In this document: positions 1 to 5,216 of the stretch, in pieces
How the letters are laid out: each line of letters begins with the position of its first letter
Numbering within the stretch: position 1 is the first letter of the stretch
Source: Gammaproteobacteria bacterium
GTDB lineage: Bacteria; Pseudomonadota; Gammaproteobacteria; Acidiferrobacterales; Acidiferrobacteraceae
Assembly (NCBI GenBank): GCA_028064935.1
Contig: JAPTWT010000037.1
Span: forward strand, 1-5,216
Direction: 5' to 3'
DNA: 5,216 bases
Notes under the pieces: generated by a model
The model's database searches: none
What the model was told of the DNA's origin: nothing
Seen by the model: only the letters and a program-made list of their open reading frames with translations
Translations under genes and position numbers: made by a program

Positions 1-172
1 ACGCCACATAGCCGATCGCGACACCATGGAGGACCCGATAGCGGACACTACGCGTCCACCGCCACGCGCGCCACGCCCCCAGCGGGATCAGCAGGAAGCC
101 GCTCGCCACGAACGCCACGTAGGCGAAATGCACGATCAGGATCGCATCGGCCGCATAGGACCGTATCATCAT
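1..172 (-). CDS. DUF2784 family small membrane protein (3' end outside window)
   Basis: Reading leftward from ATG at 172-170, 57 codons run without a stop to the window edge, so the C-terminus is missing. The peptide starts MMIRSYAADAILIVHFAYVA and continues with FVASGFLLIPLGAWRAWRW. This is a membrane helix at about residues 8-32 followed by a basic stretch. A 'ADxxLxxHFxFVxFVxxGxLL' start is typical of DUF2784 proteins, small inner-membrane proteins of unknown function that are usually a little over 100 residues long. The start is fixed by GAGGAGG five bases upstream. A second ATG follows directly at 169-167. The same frame stays open upstream to 601, but the strong ribosome binding site argues that translation begins at 172. 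It is the last visible member of a minus-strand gene row whose other members are broken. Family assignment is from pattern recognition. Confidence 0.72.
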   Translation of the reverse strand, partial: MMIRSYAADAILIVHFAYVAFVASGFLLIPLGAWRAWRWTRSVRYRVLHGVAIGYVA

Positions 173-709
173 GCCGGCCTCCTCGGTCCCCGACACCGGT
201 GGCCACCCTCGGTAGGCCGTCGGCCGGATCCGGGTCGGAAAGGGATAATACGCAACTCCCACAGCAACACCATCATGGTGCCGGCATCTGCTTTGGCCAT
301 CCCTGAGGTCATGCAAGGGTCCCCACAGATCCCGGTCCTCTCCCCGTATCGGATCCCGGCAAGGCCAGGCGATACCGTCTTTGCCGATGGCGATGGCGAT
401 ACGTTCGACAAGGATACGGGCGAACGAGAGGAACTCAAGATCCATGGCCGATAAGGCGGCCCCTAGATCGAGGCCGCGAGACCCCTTGATGCCATCTTTC
501 AGGACTGCATAGGGCCCATCCGCAAGCGCCCAGCCCCACCGATCCTTATCTTCTCTTCCTGACACGAAAAGACCTAAAGGACCTGCCCCCGCGGCACGCG
601 TCTATCACCCCCGTTTCGGGCCATCGCACCAAAGCGCCGTCACCGCGCCCGTCCGGCCACCCATGAACGGTTCGGCTTCATAAACGCCAAGCTCGTTTCG
701 GTTCCCGCG
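173..709 (-). pseudogene. Unrecognised open stretch, probably remnant of a gene between the DsrE and DUF2784 genes
   Basis: One minus-strand frame, the same phase as the DUF2784 gene, is open from 709 to the left edge apart from a tandem TGA-TAG at 602-607. The 608-709 part encodes a peptide containing GVYEAEPFMGGRTGAV and ALWCDGP. The part below 602 contains DRWGWALADGPYAVLKDGIK and then LEFLSFARILVERIAIAIG, with third positions mostly G or C around 380-450, as in real coding DNA. Possible starts are GTG at 565 and ATG at 445, neither with a convincing ribosome binding site. Between about 370 and 173 the peptide is rich in Arg, Pro and Gly and looks less protein-like. I recognise no family. 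The likeliest reading is a decayed gene that once lay between the DsrE and DUF2784 genes. Chance openness in GC-rich DNA is the alternative. Confidence 0.3.
178..184 (-). promoter_or_regulatory. Ribosome binding site of the DUF2784 gene
   Basis: On the minus strand the bases read GAGGAGG, a near-perfect Shine-Dalgarno sequence, five bases before the ATG at 172. It decides the start of the DUF2784 gene against the longer open frame that continues upstream in the same phase. Confidence 0.75.
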
Positions 710-726
710 CTATCCCTGCCGTCTTT

Positions 727-1066
727 TCAGAGGCTGATCACATGATCGGGGGCCGCGGGGGCCAATGCCCGGCAGAGATTGGGGAAACACCCGATTACAG
801 CCCCATCCACCAGGGATTCTGCAATCCCACGCTCATAGCAGCATTGATCACATCCCATCAACAACATCCCTTGCGCGCGGGCGACCGTTGCCAGGCGCTC
901 ACCCAAGGTGATTGCCCCGCACGAGAACGTAATTATTATCTTCGAAGAAGAACATGCCAACCACATCCACGCCATGCACGCCCGCCTCGAGCTGAGGTAG
1001 GATCATTTTGCCCAATTTTTAAGAAACCGTGTGGCCTTGGGTGGTGAAGATATAGGCGACCTTCAT
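727..1066 (-). pseudogene. DsrE-family (SaoD-like) protein gene, broken by a stop and a frameshift
   Basis: ATG at 1066-1064, six bases after a GGAGG, starts MKVAYIFTTQGHTVS and is then stopped by TAA at 1019-1021 (codon 16). Past that stop the same frame reads KLGKMILPQLEAG, then GVDVVGMFFFEDNNYVL. At about 911-920 the frame must change by one base to continue GERLATVARAQGMLLM, CDQCCYERGIAES and GCFPNLCRALAP, ending at TGA 727-729. The repaired product is about 112 residues, a normal length for DsrE-fold proteins. The GMFFF(D/E)DN, GERLA and CDQC...ERG signatures match DsrE-like proteins related to SaoD; members of this fold handle sulfur or selenium transfer. Removing one A near 914 would give VRGITLGERLA. 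The stop probably replaces a sense codon such as TAT or TAC by one base. Two separate lesions make this a pseudogene rather than a sequencing slip. The start overlaps the stop of the upstream frame as ATGA. Confidence 0.75.
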
Positions 1067-1072
1067 GCGTGA

Positions 1073-1077
1073 CCTCC
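1073..1077 (-). promoter_or_regulatory. Ribosome binding site of the broken DsrE-family gene
   Basis: The minus strand reads GGAGG here, six bases before the ATG at 1066. The site has survived although the gene behind it is broken, and it fixes the original start. Confidence 0.65.
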
Positions 1078-1327
1078 GTGGGGTGAGGCTCCATGATAAC
1101 GCGGAATCCGCCATGGAGTCCCAGGAGACTTCATCATCCTGACCCTGTCCCTGAACATCCCCGGCCTATCCTCAAATCGTGGCGATGCGCAATAACGGCC
1201 CGCTGCCCACTCGATCCGGAGGGCGGCCCATACCTCGGCGCAGGCCTCTCCATCGGCGATCGCGGCGATTCACGAGACCCGAGGCCGGCGGCGAGATCCT
1301 AAAGTCCCTGGACGATGCGCCGACCCT

Positions 1328-1344
1328 GCGCGCTCTTAGCGCGC
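1328..1344. repeat. Short perfect hairpin
   Basis: GCGCGCT and AGCGCGC form a seven-base-pair perfect stem around a three-base loop. It lacks a T run on either side, so it is not a classical terminator. Its role is unknown, and it may be chance in such GC-rich DNA. Confidence 0.35.
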
Positions 1345-1470
1345 TTCACGAGCATGGTCGGGTTTGACGAAGGCCCACGGCTATTCGGTGAGGCGGGGAG
1401 GACGGTATGGATGGATGATCTCCACGGATACTGCATCCGCCGTCCCCAGGCCGTACGCCTATATCCAGGA

Positions 1471-1509
1471 CGGTTCCCGGCCACAGAGGCGCTTGCGCTT
1501 CGGGAACCG
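1471..1509. repeat. Nine-base inverted repeat with a 21-base loop
   Basis: CGGTTCCCG (1471-1479) and CGGGAACCG (1501-1509) are exact reverse complements. The loop holds a smaller GCGCTTGCGC self-pairing element. There is no following T run and no adjacent intact gene, so its function is unknown. Confidence 0.35.
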
Positions 1510-1960
1510 TTCCCGCCGCTTACGGGAGGTATAGCCCTTGAGTCGCCCACGATGGCCGCGGGCGCCCATCGGGGACCCGCCGACATGAAACCATACCGAT
1601 GGTCGCTATCCGCTTCCAGGGCCCACAAGGCCGCACGGGTCACAGCATGCGGCGATCAGTGCCTTGCAGGCGGTCTCCCCCTCCCGCCAAGATTGGGCGC
1701 CGATACTCTGGTATCCCCACGAAGGGATAGGTGATCTGATAGGATGTCCACCGGGTTTTTCCCGTTCGCCGGGTCTCGTTCATGACGTCGCGCGCCCACT
1801 GATTGAGCTCTATCAGCAAGCGCGGGGGTAACGAGGCCTTTATCAGCCGTGATCGGCCCTTCGATCTCTACCAGTTGGCGCTGAGGGCGGGCACGGCCAA
1901 CACGAAGGTGGAAATTGACAAGGGACAAGATTTCCCACATCCCCACCCACTGGGGCTCTA

Positions 1961-2070
1961 GAAGGCCAGTCTCAGGAAGCTTGCGAGGGCGCGCGGCGCC
2001 GCGTAGCATGCGCCCTGTTCTCCATCCCAACCGGTAACTGCGCTCAGATTCTCGGTCTTTGCATCTAGAT
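1961..2070. other. Spacer between the decayed region and the immA-like operon
   Basis: I see no gene, no convincing sigma70 promoter and no terminator here. The promoter of the plus-strand operon should lie in or just before this stretch, but no -35/-10 pair with good spacing is visible. The change in base composition between the two halves falls in or near this spacer. Confidence 0.4.
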
Positions 2071-2075
2071 GAGGA
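2071..2075 (+). promoter_or_regulatory. Ribosome binding site of the ImmA/IrrE-type peptidase gene
   Basis: GAGGA lies four bases before GTG 2080 and seven before a second GTG at 2083. It supports one of these as the start rather than the upstream TTG at 2059. Confidence 0.55.
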
Positions 2076-2079
2076 CAAC

Positions 2080-3087
2080 GTGGTGAGGAGCAACACTTTC
2101 CAGACTCTTATGCGCCGTCTTTCCCAGAGTGGGTTCAAGCGGGATTTCATACGCTCGGCAATTCTTCCTGACTGGTGGGACGAAGCCTGTGCGAGCGATC
2201 CAAACGCCCTATCAGATGTCGAGATTCGCGTCGCGCGCTTCCTTCAAAGATCCATTGCCGACATCAAAAACCCGACCATAGAACTTTCCGTGCCGCAATA
2301 TGCTCAAGCAAAACTGCGGCGCGTTCGCAATATCGACCGCGACCGTCTTCGGCCAGCGATCCATTCGGCACTTCAGATAGCGGGTGCCGTCCTCAGATCC
2401 CTAAGAGCCAACGGCCAGCCATCAGATATACCAACAGACGCGCCCACATGGCGCCATCAAATCAGTCCAACCGATCAGGCGATCAATCTCAATGATCTTC
2501 TTGGTGACCTATGGAGCCGTAACATCCCTGTCGTACCCGTTGCCGTGCTACCAGCCCCCACCTTTCAGGGATTGTCGTGTATCGTGGATGGTCGTCCAGT
2601 CATCCTTCTCGGCCACAAGATTGACCAACCAGGCCGAGTCGCCTTTGTCATTGCACACGAAGCGGGACATATTGCCGCCCGCGACTGCACACCAGGTCAA
2701 CCTGTCGTCGATGAGGAAGACGAGATCGCCGACGATTCCGAGATCGAACGCAATGCGGATCTGTTCGCGATGCGTCTTTTGGTTGGCCACGACACCATCC
2801 CTGATGTCATGGGCAACGATTTCCGGGAACTGGCACAGAACGCGGCTGACATGGAACATACTATGGGAGCAGAGGCGAGCATAATCATTTCCGCGTGGGC
2901 CCGCCGTACCGGTGAGTACGCAATGGCGGCTAGAGCTGCGACAGCACTTTACAAGGGCGCAGGCGCGCGAAATGCACTTCTCGAGCATTTCGAGCGCAAC
3001 GTGAATATAGATTCAGCCACGGAGACAGATAGAAGTCTACTAAGCTGTATATACGGCAACTCTGAAACGCGTGTCACTGCTGATTGA
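2080..3087 (+). CDS. ImmA/IrrE family zinc metallopeptidase with an N-terminal regulator-like region
   Basis: The product is 335 residues from GTG 2080; GTG 2083 is equally possible and one residue shorter. The catalytic core is FVIAHEAGHIAA with the zinc motif HExxH at His193-Glu194-His197. It is followed at 221-233 by EIERNADLFAMRLL, where Glu223 is the expected third zinc ligand. This is the ImmA/IrrE (COG2856, DUF955) pattern. Such peptidases typically cleave an Xre-type repressor or an antitoxin and so switch on a neighbouring operon. The N-terminal 60 residues contain RRLSQSGFKRDFIR and LPDWWDE, a helical region found in larger ImmA homologues. I see no clear helix-turn-helix. The preceding stretch at 150-180 (PVVPVAVLP, VILLGHK) fits the beta strands before the active site. 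It is the first gene of a three-gene operon and overlaps the next by 17 bases. The substrate is unknown, since no separate Xre repressor is visible in the window. Confidence 0.88.
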   Translation: MVRSNTFQTLMRRLSQSGFKRDFIRSAILPDWWDEACASDPNALSDVEIRVARFLQRSIADIKNPTIELSVPQYAQAKLRRVRNIDRDRLRPAIHSALQIAGAVLRSLRANGQPSDIPTDAPTWRHQISPTDQAINLNDLLGDLWSRNIPVVPVAVLPAPTFQGLSCIVDGRPVILLGHKIDQPGRVAFVIAHEAGHIAARDCTPGQPVVDEEDEIADDSEIERNADLFAMRLLVGHDTIPDVMGNDFRELAQNAADMEHTMGAEASIIISAWARRTGEYAMAARAATALYKGAGARNALLEHFERNVNIDSATETDRSLLSCIYGNSETRVTAD

Positions 3088-3682
3088 TAGCGACGCGTTC
3101 TGCATACTCGCCGCCTCGCAATTGCTCGACGATACAGTCCGCCTGCTTGGCGCTAATAAGTCAGGATGCGCGCGGTTACCAGCCCTTCCCTATATGTTGC
3201 GGAAGGGGCGACTGAGAAACCAATACGGCGGCCCCACTAGCGACAATCTGATCCCCATTGCAGAATCAATGCCTGCCATCGATCAACCAGACTCTCAGTG
3301 GCTGGACAGGCTCATCCTGATCCAAGACATCGACCCCGGTGAGGCGCAGCTCTTTGCATTGGCCGCCGAGAAACACTTCACTATAATCACAAATGACAAG
3401 CGGGCATTACGCGCCTTAAAGGACGCTTCAGGATTTGCGGATGCGCTTGCGGGCCGAGTTGTCGTTGTAGAAGCGATGTTGATCGCTCTTTGCACCCTGC
3501 TTGGACCAGCAGTGGTGAACACGCGAATGCAATCGTTGGTTTCGCATGATACTATGATCCGCGTGTGCTTCTCGCCAAGCAATTCAGACCCAGAGCGCGC
3601 ACTCCTTTCTTACTATCATAGCCTCGTAACTGAGGTTAACCCGCTGACTCTGTGGCATCCAATAGAAAGGGGTGTGGAGTGA
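3071..3682 (+). CDS. PIN-domain protein, putative VapC-like ribonuclease
   Basis: The product is 203 residues from GTG 3071. It starts SLLIDSDAFCILAAS, a first strand with acidic residues Asp6 and Asp8. It continues to ILIQDIDPGEAQLFALAAE with Glu91 in the DxGEA motif, then FTIITNDKRALRAL with Asp109 in the TNDKR motif. These are the spaced acidic residues that bind Mg or Mn in PIN nucleases, enzymes that cut RNA and are often toxins. The PIN core ends near 135. A further 65 or so residues (from about VEAMLIALCTLLG) are longer than in plain VapC and have no motif I know. The gene has no good Shine-Dalgarno and begins 17 bases inside the metallopeptidase gene, so translation is probably coupled. 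Its stop overlaps the next start as GTGA. All the acidic positions I expect are present, so the nuclease should be active. The target is unknown. Confidence 0.8.
   Translation: MSLLIDSDAFCILAASQLLDDTVRLLGANKSGCARLPALPYMLRKGRLRNQYGGPTSDNLIPIAESMPAIDQPDSQWLDRLILIQDIDPGEAQLFALAAEKHFTIITNDKRALRALKDASGFADALAGRVVVVEAMLIALCTLLGPAVVNTRMQSLVSHDTMIRVCFSPSNSDPERALLSYYHSLVTEVNPLTLWHPIERGVE
3667..3672 (+). promoter_or_regulatory. Ribosome binding site deciding the Beta protein start
   Basis: AAGGGG lies six bases before GTG 3679. It supports the start at 3679, giving an MSFGPNHYVP N-terminus, over the in-frame GTG at 3652. The 3679 start also gives a four-base GTGA overlap with the upstream stop. Confidence 0.6.
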
Positions 3683-4746
3683 GCTTTGGACCCAATCATT
3701 ATGTACCGGTGCTTAAAGTGAAACGCGGCGAGAAGGCGGCGCTTCTTGCTCTCGCGGCACCCCTATCCTCGCGAATTACGCCACTTTTGGAAATTGTCGA
3801 GCGTAAGGCCGACAAATCACCCACCATAGACAAGCACCTTGATACCGCATTTAAAGACCTTGCGAATAGCGTAAGGCCGTTTAGTCGGTGCTTTCTGGAT
3901 GCGCGCGAGGTCGCTTCTGATGGCCCAACTGCGGCGGCCCAAGTCTTCCGGCGCGCAGCTGCGGCCGGTATTGTGTTTGCGCCGGTCACAGGGTTATCGC
4001 GGACAGCCGATGTGGCTGCAGCAATGACGCATCGACGCCACGGACTCGTGCTGCGCCTGACGCGAGATGAGCTTGAAAGGGGTGAGTTGACTGCGGCTAT
4101 CGGTCAGTTCTTGGCCACCTACGGTCTCAGCCCGGAACAGCTCGACCTCATCGTAGATCTTGGTGCCGTAGATCAAATGGTCTCGGCCGGCATTATGGCG
4201 TTAACTACGGCATTCTTGGCAGCCATCCCCGACTCTAGTCGCTGGAGAACCTTGACGGTTTCCGGCTGCGCTTTCCCAATGAGCATCGGAGACGTCGAGC
4301 GGCATTCACACTCGCTTGTTGAAAGGGGGGAGTGGATCGCGTGGCGAGATGGACTTTATGCTCATCAAAATCAAATTGCACGACTACCGACATTCAGTGA
4401 TTGTGGTATCCAGCATCCAAAGGGCGTGGAAGGTTTCAATCCGCTCACCATGCAGGTGTCTGCCGCGATTCGTTATACCCTGGCCGATCAGTGGTTGCTC
4501 ATCAAGGGTGAAAGTACCAAGCGGATTCCGCCAAGCGTTCAATTCCCTGCGCTTGCCACAAACCTCGTATATGGAAATTTGCGCGATCATTTCATGGAAT
4601 CCATGCACTGTCAGGGCTGCGCGCTCATCAAAGACGCCGCGGACCATGCGTCGAAACTCGGTTCGGCCGAGGCGTGGCGCAAGCTTGGTACCATACACCA
4701 CATGACCATGGTTATGGATGGTCTGTCGAGATTGCCCTGGTCTTGA
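3679..4746 (+). CDS. Beta family protein (phage T4-type Beta protein, Pfam Beta_protein)
   Basis: The product is 355 residues from GTG 3679. The N-terminus reads HYVPVLKVKRGEKAALLAL followed by RITPLLEI, the 'Y.P.LK.K.GE..AL...PLLE' opening of the Beta protein family. Later family marks follow in order: SGCAFP (195-200), RGEWIAW (216-222), FSDCGI (239-244), AIRYTLADQWLLIKG (263-277), a Cys pair in HCQGC (310-314), and WRKLGTIHH at 333-341 near the C-terminus. The length is normal and no lesion is seen. The family is named after a phage T4 protein and is widespread in bacterial accessory regions; its biochemical role is not established to my knowledge. The sequence pattern suggests a barrel-like fold, but that is inference. 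It is the last gene of the operon, and its final 35 bases overlap the 3' end of the converging sce7726-family gene. No terminator is visible between them. Confidence 0.85.
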   Translation: MSFGPNHYVPVLKVKRGEKAALLALAAPLSSRITPLLEIVERKADKSPTIDKHLDTAFKDLANSVRPFSRCFLDAREVASDGPTAAAQVFRRAAAAGIVFAPVTGLSRTADVAAAMTHRRHGLVLRLTRDELERGELTAAIGQFLATYGLSPEQLDLIVDLGAVDQMVSAGIMALTTAFLAAIPDSSRWRTLTVSGCAFPMSIGDVERHSHSLVERGEWIAWRDGLYAHQNQIARLPTFSDCGIQHPKGVEGFNPLTMQVSAAIRYTLADQWLLIKGESTKRIPPSVQFPALATNLVYGNLRDHFMESMHCQGCALIKDAADHASKLGSAEAWRKLGTIHHMTMVMDGLSRLPWS

Positions 4747-5216
4747 GGTGCGCCCGAACCGCAGCGGCAATGACCTCGATATCAAGACTCTCGCAGATAC
4801 GATCCCAGATGATCCTGCGTGGCTTAGACCGCACACCTCGGTCCAGCCCGTGCCGTTCAAGAAGTGCGATAGAATCCTCGAGCCAAAGGAGCTCCACGAG
4901 AGCTCGTGCGTCACGGGAAGGATTTTTTGCGCGCGCCGCACCCGCTTTAAATGTGGGCCGTTGTTGGATGGCTTTACGAGTAACAAACCTCACCACTCCG
5001 GAAGTAAGGCGGCGGCCGCGTCAAAATGTCGCTCCCCCGCGACCAGAGTCGCCTGATCCAATACTTTACTGTAGAGCTCAACTTGGCTAGCAAGCCGCCG
5101 CAGGCTGTCACGGTCGGACTTTATTTCATATCCGTGAATCTCGCCGTTGACGACAGCAACATCGACACGGACTTCACCGCGGCAGATTCCTAGCTCATCA
5201 AGCACCACCGTGTCCG
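4712..5216 (-). pseudogene. sce7726 family protein gene, interrupted (5' end outside window)
   Basis: Entering from the right edge, one frame reads TVVLDELGICRGEVRVDVAV, then GEIHGYEIKSDRDSLRRL and GERHFDAAAALLPEW before a TGA at 4990-4992. This is the conserved core of the sce7726 family. The C-terminal half (NPSRDARALVELLWLEDSIA, then GLDRGVRSKPRRIIWDRI) lies in another frame and ends at 4712. From memory, relatives have PEWWG where this gene has PEW-stop, so the TGA looks like a TGG codon changed by one base. Downstream of it the first frame still reads GLLLVKPSNNGPHLKRVRRA up to a run of six A (minus strand; T at 4923-4928), where a one-base change joins it to NPSRD. Asp in RVDVAVVN and Glu-x-Lys in YEIKSD resemble a PD-(D/E)xK nuclease core; this is inference. 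An alternative is a single one-base loss right at PEW. Either way the gene as written is broken. Its missing 5' end is probably short. Confidence 0.78.

Larger units (their letters stand above)
1063..1960 (-). pseudogene. Unrecognised decayed coding region upstream of the DsrE-family gene
   Basis: No single frame is open, but protein-like pieces follow each other down the minus strand in changing frames. About 1955-1850 gives WEILSLVNFHLRVGRARPQR and LVEIEGPITAD. About 1876-1694 gives LLIELNQWARDVMNETRR and RWTSYQITYPFVGIPEYRR. From 1692 comes SWREGETACKALIAAC. From 1643 comes ALWALEADSDHRYGFMSAGP. From 1269 to the TGA at 1063-1065 comes ADGEACAEVWAALRIEWAAG and then RYCASPRFEDRPGMF. Each visible change among the first four pieces is a one-base shift in the same direction. 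The last stop overlaps the DsrE start as ATGA, the usual sign of a co-translated operon neighbour. Together this suggests one gene of roughly 300 codons, or two, broken by several indels. I do not recognise the family. The stretch from about 1300 to 1560 is the least coding-like and could be non-coding. Confidence 0.38.

Noticed and set aside
742..1047. Plus-strand 101-codon open frame
   Set aside because: It is the antisense shadow of the DsrE-family pseudogene; its peptide is rich in Arg, Pro and His with no family features.
1915..1920. TTGACA resembling a -35 box for the plus-strand operon
   Set aside because: No acceptable -10 box follows at 16-18 bases, and it lies about 160 bases before the first start codon.
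2059..2079. TTG at 2059 as the start of the metallopeptidase gene
   Set aside because: No ribosome binding site precedes it, whereas GAGGA sits just before the GTG pair at 2080 and 2083.
1656..2150. 164-codon minus-strand open frame as one intact gene
   Set aside because: It runs through the start of the metallopeptidase gene. Only its middle part (WEILSLVNFHLRVGR...) looks like protein; beyond about 1850 the better peptide lies in another frame.
4384..4986. 200-codon minus-strand open frame as a separate gene
   Set aside because: It is antisense to the Beta gene for most of its length. Only its first 20 or so codons matter, as the linker of the broken sce7726-family gene.
4990..4992. TGA read as tryptophan (alternative code or recoding)
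   Set aside because: All three genes of the neighbouring operon use TGA as their real stop, and the sce7726-family gene would still need a frame change at the A6 run.

Overview
The window is GC-rich bacterial DNA that looks proteobacterial, with many GTG starts and tight gene overlaps. No rRNA, tRNA or diagnostic housekeeping gene is present to fix the taxon. It splits into two parts of different character.

Left part (about 1-2000, minus strand): what looks like a former operon in decay. Read from right to left it holds an unrecognised gene broken across several frames (about 1960 to 1063) and a DsrE-family gene of the SaoD-like kind (1066 to 727). The DsrE gene has kept its ribosome binding site and ATGA coupling but carries a stop at codon 16 and a frameshift. 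Next comes an unrecognised open stretch (about 709 to 173), then a DUF2784 small membrane protein that runs off the left edge (172 to 1). Only the DUF2784 gene looks intact as far as it is visible. This half is very GC-rich: 43 of 60 bases at 1201-1260, counted by hand.

Right part (about 2060-5216): a compact plus-strand operon of three intact genes with overlapping ends. They encode an ImmA/IrrE-type zinc metallopeptidase (2080-3087), a PIN-domain putative ribonuclease (3071-3682) and a 'Beta protein' family protein (3679-4746). Converging on it from the right edge is a minus-strand sce7726-family gene (5216 to 4712, 5' end outside the window). Its conserved core is clear, but it is interrupted by a TGA at 4990-4992 and a frame change at a six-T run (4923-4928). 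GC is lower here (31 of 60 at 2221-2280), which fits an acquired accessory cassette.

Working model: protease, PIN nuclease and Beta protein are co-translated and may form a toxin-antitoxin-like or defence module. The sce7726 protein has a D...ExK pattern resembling PD-(D/E)xK nucleases and may be a former partner now inactivated. The family assignments rest on recognised motifs. The joint function is inference.
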